A stretch of DNA of 64,000 nucleotides from Intrasporangium calvum DSM 43043 (lineage in GTDB: Bacteria; Actinomycetota; Actinomycetes; Actinomycetales; Dermatophilaceae). The stretch spans positions 3,224,001 to 3,288,000 of the forward strand of contig NC_014830.1 in assembly GCF_000184685.1 (NCBI RefSeq), written 5' to 3'. Shown here one piece after another: positions 37,672 through 45,737 of the stretch. The stretch's first letter is position 1. Every line of letters starts with the position of its first letter. The position numbers and the translations under genes were made by a program. The notes below the pieces were generated by a model. That model did not search any database, was not told the origin of the DNA, and saw only the letters and a list, made by a program, of their open reading frames with translations.

Positions 37672-38088
37672 TCAGTTCTCCTTCTGGGTTGCCTTGCGCT
37701 TCCCACTGGGCTGGGGAGCCGTCCCGCTGCGGCGCTCCTTCGGGCCGACGAACGACTGGTAGATCTCGACGAGCACCGCACGCTGCCGGTCCGTGAGGTC
37801 CGGATCGACGGCGATGGCGGAGAGGACGTCCGGCGCGGCGGCCGAGTCACCGTGGGAGAGGACCCGCTCGTCGAGGATGCCGGCGCGGACGTAGAGCGAC
37901 TCGGCCGACACTTCGAGGCCCTTGGCGATCTGTTGCAGGATCTCAGCGCTGGGCTTCTTCAGCCCGCGCTCGATCTGTGACAGATAGGGGTTGGAAATGC
38001 CGGCGATCTCAGCGAGCTGCCGGAGGGACAGCTGGGCGTTCTCGCGCTGTTCGCGCAGGTAGGCGCCGAGGTCGGGGAGTCTGCTCAC
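37672..38088 (-). CDS. XRE-type transcriptional regulator next to hbhA
   Basis: 138 aa. Helix-turn-helix at residues 9-60 (YLREQRENAQLSLRQLAEIAGISNPYLSQIERGLKKPS), followed by a helical region and Lys-rich tail. GTG start with GGAGG right upstream. A perfect 9-bp inverted repeat (38094-38121) overlaps the promoter, so it probably autoregulates and controls hbhA. Matches mycobacterial Rv0474, which also precedes hbhA. Confidence 0.9.
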   Translation of the reverse strand: MSRLPDLGAYLREQRENAQLSLRQLAEIAGISNPYLSQIERGLKKPSAEILQQIAKGLEVSAESLYVRAGILDERVLSHGDSAAAPDVLSAIAVDPDLTDRQRAVLVEIYQSFVGPKERRSGTAPQPSGKRKATQKEN

Positions 38089-38093
38089 ACCTC

Positions 38094-38121
38094 CATTGTG
38101 CTAACTAGAGCAAGCACAATG
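38094..38121. promoter_or_regulatory. Palindromic operator candidate upstream of the XRE/hbhA operon
   Basis: CATTGTGCT (38094-38102) and AGCACAATG (38113-38121), perfect arms with a 10-nt spacer, starting 6 bp before the GTG. Position and symmetry fit autorepression. Confidence 0.65.
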
Positions 38122-38175
38122 CAAACTGTGGGCAGCGTGAGGCCCAACACAACGCTCACCGGGACGCCGTCGACG

Positions 38176-39579
38176 TCAGACGCGCTGCCGACTCCATCCC
38201 ACACTCAGCCACGAGCCGGAGCGCTGCAGAATGAGCCGATCGTCCCGTTTGTTCAGGTCGAGGACCCGGCCCAGCCTGAGACTGTAGAGGCGGTAGACGC
38301 TGGCGCCGATGCCGCCCGACACGCCGGCCCGCACGCCGTAGTCCGTGACGGAGCGACTCGAGACCGTCGTCGTCGACACCACCGGCGCAGAGGCGGCGCT
38401 GGACGCCGCCACGCTGATGGCACCAGACGACGTGACCGCGACGGACTTGACCCCGGTGCACAGGGCGGCGCTCGTGCCACTCAGGAAGGGCTTGCCGTCC
38501 ACCTGGGAGAACCGGATCGTGCAGCCAGTCTGGATGGTGCTCCCGGCCGCGCTCGACCCATTCATGAACGCGCCGTACTTGTCGATGGCGGGGTCCTGGC
38601 TCGCATTGACCGCGCCGAGGCGGGTGGCGGTCTTGGTCCAGGTGAGCCAGACATTGGAGTACGAGCCGGCCACGCGTGCCCGGTCAGTGGCCACGTTGAG
38701 GTTGAGGGGTCGGTTCAGCCTGCTGTCATAGAACTGGTAATGGAAGGCGTCGACGCCACCACCGCCGATCCCCATGACGATGCCGCGTGCGGTCAGCGTC
38801 TCATCAGGGTCCGCCTGGGCGTTGACGACGCTGCCACGCTGCTCGGCAGACAGGTTCACCGCGAGCTTGCCCAGCGAGGTGATCCCGACCGATTGCACGC
38901 CCGTGCAGATGTGTGCCGCGTTGGCGTGCACGCGTGGAAGTCCCGTGTCGAACCTGATGACGCAGCCGCCCTGGACTGTCTCCGCGTCGGTCGTCGCCAA
39001 GTCGCGGTATGGGCCCAGAGCGTCGATTCCGAGCTCGACGAGCGACTCGCCATCACCGCCGACGGGAGCCTGTTTGGTCCAGCCCACGTTGACCTGTCCG
39101 CCGAGCGCCCCGAGTCGTCGCCGGTCAGTGGCGTACCGGAGGTCGAGGCGTCGACCCAGCAGGTCGTCGTAGAGACGGACGGCCACCGTGTCCTTGCCCG
39201 CCGAGATGCCGGCCGAGATCCCGCGCCGCGTCAGCTGCGTGCTGACGCTGACGAGGAGCCGGATGACGGGGAGACGCGAGGCCTCTGTCAGCACCACGTT
39301 CACATCTCCGGCCGGAGACACGGACACGGACGCCGCACCGATGCACGGTCTCGACCGCTGAGCCTCGAGGCGCGGCACCCCATAGGCGCTGAAGCCGATG
39401 GCACACCCGCCGATCAGGTACTGCTCAGGCACAATGATCTCAGGCGAGACCCCCGACGCAGCCGCACCGACGCTCACCGACGCGCCGAGCAGCACAGCCA
39501 GCAGGGCCGTGACCATGCTCATTCCGGCGCGCCGCATCCTGCCGGAAACAGGACGGACCTCCCCCAGCCGTACATACAT
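38176..39579 (-). CDS. Secreted protein with three cysteine-bearing internal repeats
   Basis: 467 aa from ATG at 39579 (GGGGAA upstream; alternatives at 39624 and 39537). Basic N-terminus and hydrophobic stretch (about 15-45) give a signal peptide ending before ASGVSPEI. The mature protein contains three homologous modules of roughly 130 residues, each starting with a Cys pair pattern (GGCAIGFSAYG...RPCIGAAS, GGCVIRFDTG...HICTGVQS, TGCTIRFSQ...ALCTGVKS), followed by Val/Thr-rich beta strands, a Tyr/Phe stretch and an (R/L)DL motif. I recognise no family or domain; looks like a cell-surface or extracellular protein. Confidence 0.7.
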   Translation of the reverse strand: MYVRLGEVRPVSGRMRRAGMSMVTALLAVLLGASVSVGAAASGVSPEIIVPEQYLIGGCAIGFSAYGVPRLEAQRSRPCIGAASVSVSPAGDVNVVLTEASRLPVIRLLVSVSTQLTRRGISAGISAGKDTVAVRLYDDLLGRRLDLRYATDRRRLGALGGQVNVGWTKQAPVGGDGESLVELGIDALGPYRDLATTDAETVQGGCVIRFDTGLPRVHANAAHICTGVQSVGITSLGKLAVNLSAEQRGSVVNAQADPDETLTARGIVMGIGGGGVDAFHYQFYDSRLNRPLNLNVATDRARVAGSYSNVWLTWTKTATRLGAVNASQDPAIDKYGAFMNGSSAAGSTIQTGCTIRFSQVDGKPFLSGTSAALCTGVKSVAVTSSGAISVAASSAASAPVVSTTTVSSRSVTDYGVRAGVSGGIGASVYRLYSLRLGRVLDLNKRDDRLILQRSGSWLSVGWSRQRV

Positions 39580-39737
39580 CACCGCGCGTTCCCCTGACTT
39601 CGTCGTTCGGCTCGACCGGTCCACACCCTAGGACAGTCCTCAAGGACGCGTGGTCGGTTTGCGTATTTTGGTGGTTTCGAGCTCGGCACGGTAACCGTTA
39701 CCGGGTGGGCGACACGCGTGCCGAGCGGAGACCATGT

Positions 39738-39755
39738 CGGATGCCGCTGAGCCGG
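39738..39755 (+). repeat. Degenerate family A copy
   Basis: About 14/18 match in the gap between the secreted protein gene and the BKACE gene. Paired in inverted orientation with the exact copy at 39792. Confidence 0.45.
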
Positions 39756-39791
39756 CTCCGAGCCGCGCGCTCAGCTCACGTTCAGCGGGAG

Positions 39792-39809
39792 CGAGCCCAG
39801 CGGCATACG
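39792..39809 (-). repeat. Family A repeat, exact copy
   Basis: Exact core with the extended GGGAGCGAG flank, 13 bp before the BKACE stop codon. Confidence 0.9.
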
Positions 39810-39821
39810 ACCTGAGTGTCG

Positions 39822-40682
39822 TCAGCGGGAGCGACGGTCCTTGACGGCGAGCAGCTCGCGGGCCTCAGCGGTCGACATCGGCGGGCGCTGCATCAGGGTC
39901 GCGAGCTCCGCCGCGCGGCCGACGAGCTCGCGGTTGTGCCCGACCGGTCGGCCCTTGGCGAAGATGAGGTTGTCCTCCATGCCGACCCGCAGGTGCCCGC
40001 CCGCCGACAGCGCCGCCGCAGCGATCGGCAGGTGGGTGCGGCCGATGCCGGTCGCGGACCACGACGTCACCTCGGGCGGCAGGAGGGCGAGCCCCGCCAT
40101 CAGGGCCTGCGGAGTGCCGGGCATCGACCCAGGGACACCCAGGACGAAGTCGACGTGCACGGTGCCGCCGTAGGGCAGACCGCACTCGTCGATGAGCCGC
40201 CGGAGCGCGTGGACGTGGCCCAGCTCGAAGAGCTCGAACTCGGGGACGACCTCGCGCTCCTGCGCCAGCCGGTAGAGGTCGACCATGAAACCCCAGGGGT
40301 TGAGGAAGACGCCATCGCCGAAGTTCGTCGTGCCGCAGGTCAGCGAGCAGGAGTCGGGGTCCGCGTCGAGGACGGTGAGGCGCTGCTCGAGGGCGTCGGT
40401 GACGGCGCCCCCGGTCGAGAGCTGGACGACGAGGTCGGTGGCCTCGCGGACGCCGACGACGGCCTCCCGCAGCAGGGCCTGGTCGAGGGTCGGCCGGTGG
40501 TCGGCGTCGCGGACGTGGATGTGGATCAGGGCGGCACCCGCGGCCTCACAGGCGATGGCGGTCTCGACGAGCTCCTCCGGGGTGGTGGGGAGCGCCGGGA
40601 CGTCGGCCTTGGCGGTCTCGGCCCCGGTGGGGGCCACGGTGATCAGGGTGCGCGCGGCGGTGCGCGCGGGGACGGTCGTCAT
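39822..40682 (-). CDS. BKACE-family beta-keto acid cleavage enzyme (DUF849)
   Basis: 286-aa TIM-barrel protein of the family of 3-keto-5-aminohexanoate cleavage enzymes, which condense a beta-keto acid with acetyl-CoA. Zn-binding HIHVRDAD motif at about 53-60, SLTCGTTNFGD and FELFELGHVHAL, VDFVLGVPGSMPGTP and VGMEDNLIFAKG agree with the family. ATG 40682. The real substrate among the many BKACE subfamilies cannot be told from sequence. Same orientation as the ygfZ-type gene. Confidence 0.88.
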   Translation of the reverse strand: MTTVPARTAARTLITVAPTGAETAKADVPALPTTPEELVETAIACEAAGAALIHIHVRDADHRPTLDQALLREAVVGVREATDLVVQLSTGGAVTDALEQRLTVLDADPDSCSLTCGTTNFGDGVFLNPWGFMVDLYRLAQEREVVPEFELFELGHVHALRRLIDECGLPYGGTVHVDFVLGVPGSMPGTPQALMAGLALLPPEVTSWSATGIGRTHLPIAAAALSAGGHLRVGMEDNLIFAKGRPVGHNRELVGRAAELATLMQRPPMSTAEARELLAVKDRRSR

Positions 40683-40705
40683 GGCGCCATCCTGCCAGCG
40701 CCGGG

Positions 40706-41779
40706 TCAGGGCGCGACGATGACCGTCTGTGCCGCGGTGACGTCGCCGACGAGGAGGACCGCTTCCGGATCGGTGTTGCGCTTGATGACGGCGAGGGCGA
40801 TCGGGCCGTCCGTGTGGTGCCGTCCGACCGACGTGAGATGTCCGACGACGCGGTCGCCCGCCCGGACCTCCGCACCGGGCGCGGGCAGCACGTGGCCCGA
40901 CCCGTCGACGTGGAGGAAGACGATGCGCCGCGGGGGCCGACCGAGGTTGTGCACCCGGGCCACGGTCTCCTGGCCCCGGTAGCACCCCTTGTGCAGGTGG
41001 ACGGCGGTCCGGAGCCAGTCGACCTCGTGGACGATGGTCCGGTGGTCTGTCTCGGCGCCGAGCTGTGGCCGCCAGGCGGCGATCCGGAGGGCGTCGGCCG
41101 CCCACAGGCCGGCGAGGGGCCGGTCCGCGACCGCCTCCTCGAGGGACGCGCGGGGGACGATCACCTCACGCCACGACCACTGTCGGCCGGGGTGCCCCTC
41201 GACCGGGCCGTAGGCGGTCGTGTCGCCGACGAGGTCGGGCCACGGGTCGCGCCACGCCAGCGGCTCACCCTCGGCGGACTCGGCACTGTGTGGCTCACCG
41301 AGAACGGCCCAGTCCGCCGTCACGTCGGCGACCTCGACGCGCAGCATGAAGCGCATCCGGTCGAGCCAGGCCCGGAGCGACTCGCCGGCGCCGGGCTCGG
41401 TCGTGATCCACGTCGTCGCGCCGTCGTCGACGAGGTGGAGCGAGTGCTCGACGTGGCCCTTGGGGGTGAGGATGAGCGCCTCACGGGACTGGCGCACGCC
41501 CAGCCCGAGCAGGTGCTGGGTCGTCAGGGAGTGCAGCCACGACAGTCGGTCGGGCCCGGTCACGGTCAGCACCGACCGGTGGGACAGGTCGACGACGGCC
41601 AGCCCCTCCTCGAGGGTGCGCTCCTCGCGCATCGGGTCGCCGTAGTGGGTCGCGACACCCGCGGCCAGTCCCTCACCGGCGACGGCGCCCGGCCGCCCCA
41701 GGAGGGGGCTGCGCAGAACGGCGGGCGCCTCAGTCATGTCGGTCACGCTCGGTGCAACGCCCGTCGGGGCCACGGTCAT
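40706..41779 (-). CDS. ygfZ: Folate-binding YgfZ-like protein (Fe-S cluster factor)
   Basis: 357-aa aminomethyltransferase-fold protein. The signature KGCYRGQETVARVHN is the YgfZ hallmark, and GPDRLSWLHSLTTQ and the C-terminal VGHLTSVG fit the GcvT-like fold. Known members bind tetrahydrofolate and help Fe-S enzymes. In-frame ATG at 41737 (MTEAPAVL) could be the true start; the one at 41779 adds 14 residues. Encoded with the FABP-like gene. Confidence 0.9.
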   Translation of the reverse strand: MTVAPTGVAPSVTDMTEAPAVLRSPLLGRPGAVAGEGLAAGVATHYGDPMREERTLEEGLAVVDLSHRSVLTVTGPDRLSWLHSLTTQHLLGLGVRQSREALILTPKGHVEHSLHLVDDGATTWITTEPGAGESLRAWLDRMRFMLRVEVADVTADWAVLGEPHSAESAEGEPLAWRDPWPDLVGDTTAYGPVEGHPGRQWSWREVIVPRASLEEAVADRPLAGLWAADALRIAAWRPQLGAETDHRTIVHEVDWLRTAVHLHKGCYRGQETVARVHNLGRPPRRIVFLHVDGSGHVLPAPGAEVRAGDRVVGHLTSVGRHHTDGPIALAVIKRNTDPEAVLLVGDVTAAQTVIVAP

Positions 41780-41783
41780 CCCG

Positions 41784-42281
41784 TCACCCCACCCGGGTCA
41801 AGGTGGCGGAGAGGTGGCTCTGGAGCTTCTGGCCCACCGCCGCCATGTCCATCGCCCACATCAGCTTGGACTCGACGAGGCCATACATCCGCGTCGCGGC
41901 GTTGTACTCCTTCGCCCCCGGGGACCGGAGCACGCCGTCGGTCTTGAGCTGGATGCGGGCCGGCTCCATCGTGCCGTAGTAGAGCTCGAGGATCCCGGTC
42001 GGGTGCGCGAGGAGCAGCTCGACCTCACCGTTGGGCTGCGGCCGCCAGAAGCCCGACTCGACAGCCGCCGGGCGCACCCGCTCCCCCGTCTCCGAGTCGA
42101 GGATCCACGCCCGGCTCTCCCACTTGAGGAAGGACCGACCGTCGTGGGTCACCTCGACCTCCTGCCCGAAGTGGGCCGACTCGATGGTCGGGTAGCCGAG
42201 CACTCCGGCGCCCTCCCACCTGCCGATGAGCCACGCCAGCGGGCGCAACGGCTCGGGAATGTCCTGGTCGAGGTGGAACAT
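41784..42281 (-). CDS. FABP-like/nitrobindin family beta-barrel protein
   Basis: 165-aa lipocalin-like beta-barrel (UPF0678/THAP4-type heme-binding family). LAWLIGRWEGAGVLGYPTIE, ILELYYGTME and MWAMDMAAVGQ are typical; heme or hydrophobic ligand binding is known for relatives. ATG 42281 is 7 nt from TACGAT. Divergent from a DsrE gene with only 23 bp between start codons. Operon with ygfZ. Confidence 0.9.
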   Translation of the reverse strand: MFHLDQDIPEPLRPLAWLIGRWEGAGVLGYPTIESAHFGQEVEVTHDGRSFLKWESRAWILDSETGERVRPAAVESGFWRPQPNGEVELLLAHPTGILELYYGTMEPARIQLKTDGVLRSPGAKEYNAATRMYGLVESKLMWAMDMAAVGQKLQSHLSATLTRVG

Positions 42282-42288
42282 GCTCGTG

Positions 42289-42298
42289 ATCGTATCTT
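42289..42298. promoter_or_regulatory. Two overlapping divergent -10 boxes for leaderless genes
   Basis: TACGAT (minus, 42289-42294) serves the FABP gene with a 7-nt gap and TATCTT (plus, 42293-42298) serves the DsrE gene with a 6-nt gap. They share two bases. The two starts are separated by 23 bp, so only one polymerase can occupy the site at a time. Confidence 0.65.
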
Positions 42299-42304
42299 GA
42301 GCGC

Positions 42305-42676
42305 ATGAACGCTCCCGAACGATCACTCGTCGTCAAGCTCACCTCCGGCGTCGAGGCACCCGAGCGCCTCTCCCAGGCGTTCACCGTGGCCGCGACGGCC
42401 GTGGCGAGCGGGGTTGTGGTCAGCCTGTGGCTCACCGGGGAGGCGTCGTGGCTCGCGGTCCCCGGTCGGGCGGAGGAGTTCGAGCTGCCGTATGCCGCCC
42501 CGCTGGCTTCGCTGCGCGACGCCGTGATCGCGGGGGGCCGGCTCACGGTCTGCTCGCAGTGCGCGGCGCGACGGGACCTCGAGGAGGACGCCCTGGTGCC
42601 GGGCGTGACGATTCGCGGCGCGGCGGCGTTCGTGGAGGAGGCCCTCGCGCCGGGCGCCCAGGCCCTCGTCTACTGA
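42305..42676 (+). CDS. DsrE-family protein
   Basis: 123 aa with DsrE/DsrF-like alpha/beta fold (ERSLVVKLTSGVEAPERLSQAFTVAATAVASGV, VCSQCAARRDLEEDAL). The Cys pair in CSQC is a candidate redox or sulfur-transfer site. Leaderless-type ATG. Divergent from the FABP-like gene; the combination is often seen in actinobacteria. The stretch YAAPLAS resembles but is not a family A repeat. Confidence 0.88.
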   Translation: MNAPERSLVVKLTSGVEAPERLSQAFTVAATAVASGVVVSLWLTGEASWLAVPGRAEEFELPYAAPLASLRDAVIAGGRLTVCSQCAARRDLEEDALVPGVTIRGAAAFVEEALAPGAQALVY

Positions 42677-42679
42677 CCG

Positions 42680-42812
42680 CATCGAAAGAGCAGTTCGTCA
42701 CCAAGCTCATCGAAAGAGCAGTTCGTCCCCCGGGACGCCGAGGCGGTCGCGCTTCCTCCGAGCCGGACGAACTGCTCTTTCGATGCGGAGCGGGACGAAC
42801 TGCTCTTTCGAT
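42680..42812. repeat. Family B inverted array (B-B ... B'-B') between convergent genes
   Basis: Plus units at 42680-42699 and 42709-42729, minus units at 42763-42784 and 42792-42812, with a 33-bp centre. Looks like the composite arrays at 14.6/15.8 kb without the gene or A units, i.e. a gene-less miniature form. The last unit runs into the stop codon of the following membrane gene. Confidence 0.9.
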
Positions 42813-43651
42813 CAGGAGACGAGGAGGAAGAGCCGGACGAGGACGCCGAGGACGAGCACCGAGCCCAGGCCCGCGGCGACCTGGCCCCGGACCCCGAGCA
42901 TCGCCGGCTGCAGCGCGAGGACGCGACGGAAGGACCAGGACAGGGACCCGGCCGCGGCGGCGAGGCCGACCGCCGTCCACGCTCCGAGCTCGCCGAGGAG
43001 CAGCGCGGCGACCACACCTCCGGCGACCGCTGCGCCGAGGGCGACGAGGCCGAGCAGGGGGCTGAGACGACGCCGGCCCGCGAGGAGGTCCGCCAGCACG
43101 GCGGCCGCCGCAGCCGCCATCGTCACGACGACGTAGGCCCGGCCCAGCGACTCGTCGCCGGCCGTGACGGCCAAGGTGGCAGAGGTCATGGGGAGCAGGC
43201 CGCCGAAGGACGCGAGGAGCGTGAGGACCAGCCCCGCGCGACCCGACGTGCGCACCAGCTGGCCCATGAACGCCACGACGATCCCGAACGCCACGGCCGC
43301 GGCCGTCCAGCGCAGGTCGTCGCGCAGGGCGCTGAGGACGATGCCCGGGGCCGCGACCAGCAGGACGATCGACGTCGTCACCGGCGTGAAGGAGCCGGCG
43401 AGGACCGGCCAGGCCCAGGCCAGCACCAGGGCCAGCGCGAGCGTGGCTCCGAGCAGCGGGCCGAACCCTCCGGCGGAGGCGGCGGCGAGGACCGTGGCGG
43501 AGGTGATCACCGTTGCGACGGTCCAGGGGCGGACGCGGTCGGCCCCCAACGGCGAGAGCGGCAGGTGGAAGGGCGCGGGAACGGGTTCGTCGCCGGCGGT
43601 GTCGCCAGCAGCGGCGGCGTCGGCAGCGGCGGCGTCAGGCACGGTCCTCAT
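42812..43651 (-). CDS. Multi-pass membrane protein of unknown function
   Basis: 279 aa, Ala/Val/Leu-rich, with about eight membrane segments and a disordered acidic N-terminus (first 38 residues). No family recognised. Located just upstream of the convergent family B array, whose last unit contains its stop codon. Same strand as the MoaD-like gene. Confidence 0.75.
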   Translation of the reverse strand: MRTVPDAAAADAAAAGDTAGDEPVPAPFHLPLSPLGADRVRPWTVATVITSATVLAAASAGGFGPLLGATLALALVLAWAWPVLAGSFTPVTTSIVLLVAAPGIVLSALRDDLRWTAAAVAFGIVVAFMGQLVRTSGRAGLVLTLLASFGGLLPMTSATLAVTAGDESLGRAYVVVTMAAAAAAVLADLLAGRRRLSPLLGLVALGAAVAGGVVAALLLGELGAWTAVGLAAAAGSLSWSFRRVLALQPAMLGVRGQVAAGLGSVLVLGVLVRLFLLVS

Positions 43652-43657
43652 TCTGCC

Positions 43658-43963
43658 TCACCCCCCCGCGAAGGGCGGGAGCACCTCGACGGTGGCCCCG
43701 GGCGCGACGGCCGCCTCCCGCCGGGCCGCGCGCCCGTCCACGAGGAAGGTCGCGACCGCGGCGACTCGCGCCAGGGCGGGGTGCGCGGCGACGGCAACGG
43801 CGACGACGTCTGCGACGGTGGCGTCAGGGGCGAGCCCGAGGGGCTCGCTGTCGACGCCGGCCGCCTCCCGCGCGGCCGCCCAGTACCGCACGGTCACCGC
43901 CTGCGTCACCGCGTCCGTCACCGGCTCCATCGGCCTCTGCTCGGTCGACCCCACCTCGCCCAT
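43658..43963 (-). CDS. MoaD/ThiS-like ubiquitin-fold protein
   Basis: 101 aa ending in the Gly-Gly tail PPFAGG required for adenylation/thiocarboxylation in this family; EVLPPFAGG follows the usual beta-grasp layout ([21 protein letters not shown]). Either molybdopterin synthase small subunit or a thiolation carrier; no moaE or thiF near. Start ATG 43963 with GGGAG upstream, or ATG at 43930. Ends 6 bp before the membrane protein gene. Confidence 0.85.
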   Translation of the reverse strand: MGEVGSTEQRPMEPVTDAVTQAVTVRYWAAAREAAGVDSEPLGLAPDATVADVVAVAVAAHPALARVAAVATFLVDGRAARREAAVAPGATVEVLPPFAGG

Positions 43964-44017
43964 GCCGCTCCCGTCTCATCGTGCATCCAGCTCCTCTGGT
44001 GCAGGTCCAGTGTCGCC

Positions 44018-44023
44018 TATCCT
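44018..44023 (+). promoter_or_regulatory. -10 box for leaderless glnR
   Basis: TATCCT with a 7-nt gap to the ATG at 44031. Confidence 0.6.
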
Positions 44024-44030
44024 GCAGGGG

Positions 44031-44714
44031 ATGGCCCGACTGCTGCTCCTCACGAACGCGCTCGCCCCGAGCGCCGAGGTGCTGCCCGCCCTGGGGCTGC
44101 TCGTGCACACGGTCCGGGTCCTGCCCGCCGAGCCGACCGCGCTCGTCGACTCCCCCGAGTGCGACGTGGTCATCGTCGACGCCCGCCGCGAGCTGGCGAG
44201 CGCCCGGTCACTCTGCCGGGTCCTCCGAACGACCGGGATCACGACTCCGCTGCTGGCCGTCCTCACTGAGGGCGGCCTTGCTGGTCTCACGGCTGAGTGG
44301 GGTCTCGACGACGTGCTGCTCGACACGGCCGGTCCGGCTGAGGTCGACGCCCGGCTGCGGCTCGCGCTGACGCGGGGCCAGTCCGACGACCCCGACCTCG
44401 ACCTGCCGATCACCTCGGGTGAGCTCGTCATCGACGAGGCGAGCTACTCGGCGAAGTTCCGGGGCCAGCCGCTCGACCTGACCTACAAGGAGTTCGAGCT
44501 GCTCAAGTACCTCGCGCAGCACCCCGGCCGCGTGTTCACCCGCGCCCAGCTGCTCCAGGAGGTCTGGGGCTACGACTACTACGGGGGCACCCGCACGGTC
44601 GACGTGCACGTCCGTCGGCTGCGGGCCAAGCTCGGGCCGGACCACGAGGCCCTCATCGGCACGGTGCGCAACGTCGGCTACCGGCTCGTCGCGGACAAGG
44701 CCCCGAGCGCATGA
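44031..44714 (+). CDS. glnR: Nitrogen regulator GlnR
   Basis: 227-aa OmpR-type regulator, close to streptomycete GlnR along its length: begins [21 protein letters not shown], keeps the receiver-position Asp (about D50, VVIVDARRE), [22 protein letters not shown] and the DNA-binding wing [20 protein letters not shown], ending GTVRNVGYR. GlnR is an orphan regulator of nitrogen assimilation and lacks a paired kinase, as here. Its stop overlaps the mshD start by ATGA, the known glnR-mshD neighbourhood of actinobacteria. Confidence 0.95.
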   Translation: MARLLLLTNALAPSAEVLPALGLLVHTVRVLPAEPTALVDSPECDVVIVDARRELASARSLCRVLRTTGITTPLLAVLTEGGLAGLTAEWGLDDVLLDTAGPAEVDARLRLALTRGQSDDPDLDLPITSGELVIDEASYSAKFRGQPLDLTYKEFELLKYLAQHPGRVFTRAQLLQEVWGYDYYGGTRTVDVHVRRLRAKLGPDHEALIGTVRNVGYRLVADKAPSA

Positions 44715-45622
44715 GGGTCGAGGTGCGTGCGGCCGAACCCCTGGGTGCGGCCGAGTCGCAGGCCGTCCTCGAGCTCGCGGCCCGGGCCGAGTCCGCTGAC
44801 GGGTCGGCGCCGCTCTCGGAGCAGTTCCGCCTGTCGGTGGAGTCGGGCGACCCGGGCGTCACACACCTGTTGGCGTATGCCGCTGGGCTCGGCCTCGTGG
44901 GCTACGCGCAGGCCCGCACGGGGTCGGGTGACGACCCCCTGTCCGCCGAGCTCGTCGTCTCCCCGGAGGCGCGGCGCCGCGGGGTGGGCTCCGCCCTGTT
45001 GTCGCAGCTTCCCGGGGCGGTTCGGGTGTGGAGCCACGCCACCGGCGCCGCGGCCGGGGCTGCGGACGGTTTCGCCCGGACGAGAGGGCTCGAGCCGGTC
45101 CGTTCGCTCCACGTCATGGGCCGCTCCCTCGTCGACGGGCCGCCCTGGCCGTCGGCCACCGTGCCGGAACGCTACGCGGTGCGCCACTTCGAGCCGGGTC
45201 GCGACGAGGATGCCTGGGTCGCCGTCAACGCGGCCGCCTTCGCCGACCACCCCGAGCAGGGCGCGCTCACCCGACGGGACCTCGAGCAGCGCATGGCCCA
45301 GCCGTGGTGGGACTCCGAGGGTCTGATCCTCGTCGTCGAGGCCGACGACGGCGACCGCATCGCGGCCTTCCACTGGACCAAGGTCGACCCGCCGGGCGGG
45401 GACACGGGTGAGGTCTATGCCGTCGGCGTCGCTCCGGACCGGCAGGGTGAGGGCCTGGGCCGGGCGGTGACCGTCCTCGGCCTCGACCACCTCCGGTCCC
45501 GGGGACTACACGACGTCGTCCTCTACGTCGACGAGGACAACCTGGCCGCGGTGCACACCTACACCGGCCTCGGCTTCAGAGATCTGGAGGTCCACCGCCA
45601 GTTCGCCCGGGTGCCCGGCTGA
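44711..45622 (+). CDS. mshD: Mycothiol synthase
   Basis: 303-aa two-domain GNAT acetyltransferase that adds acetyl to Cys-GlcN-Ins. Second GNAT domain has [19 protein letters not shown] (acetyl-CoA loop), preceded by the first domain (about 5-140) with [16 protein letters not shown]. In-frame exact family A repeat (44874-44891) gives AYAAGLG in the first domain, where relatives have a short loop before LVGYAQ. ATGA overlap with glnR. Confidence 0.95.
   Translation: MRVEVRAAEPLGAAESQAVLELAARAESADGSAPLSEQFRLSVESGDPGVTHLLAYAAGLGLVGYAQARTGSGDDPLSAELVVSPEARRRGVGSALLSQLPGAVRVWSHATGAAAGAADGFARTRGLEPVRSLHVMGRSLVDGPPWPSATVPERYAVRHFEPGRDEDAWVAVNAAAFADHPEQGALTRRDLEQRMAQPWWDSEGLILVVEADDGDRIAAFHWTKVDPPGGDTGEVYAVGVAPDRQGEGLGRAVTVLGLDHLRSRGLHDVVLYVDEDNLAAVHTYTGLGFRDLEVHRQFARVPG
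44874..44891 (+). repeat. Family A repeat, exact copy inside mshD
   Basis: Exact core in coding direction, read as AYAAGLG. Confidence 0.9.
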
Positions 45623-45662
45623 CGCCAGCCGGCCGGGCTGGGACGGTGCCGGCGAGCGGGCG

Positions 45663-45680
45663 CGAGCCCAGCGGCATACG
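45663..45680 (-). repeat. Family A repeat, exact copy
   Basis: Exact core in the gap between mshD and ppk1. Confidence 0.9.
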
Positions 45681-45698
45681 GCATCGGCGTCGGCCGTG

Positions 45699-45709
45699 TT
45701 CACCTGACC
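45699..45709 (+). promoter_or_regulatory. Possible single PHO-box unit before ppk1
   Basis: GTTCACCTGAC (45699-45709), one 11-mer resembling a PHO-box unit, about 30 nt before the ppk1 start. Only one clear unit. Confidence 0.35.
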
Positions 45710-45737
45710 GTCGCCAAACGATGTCACGATGGGGGGC

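Noticed and set aside
42486-42510. Family A-like PYAAPLAS region in the DsrE gene
   Set aside because: DNA matches only over GCCGTATGCCGCC and the peptide fits the protein family; likely coincidence.
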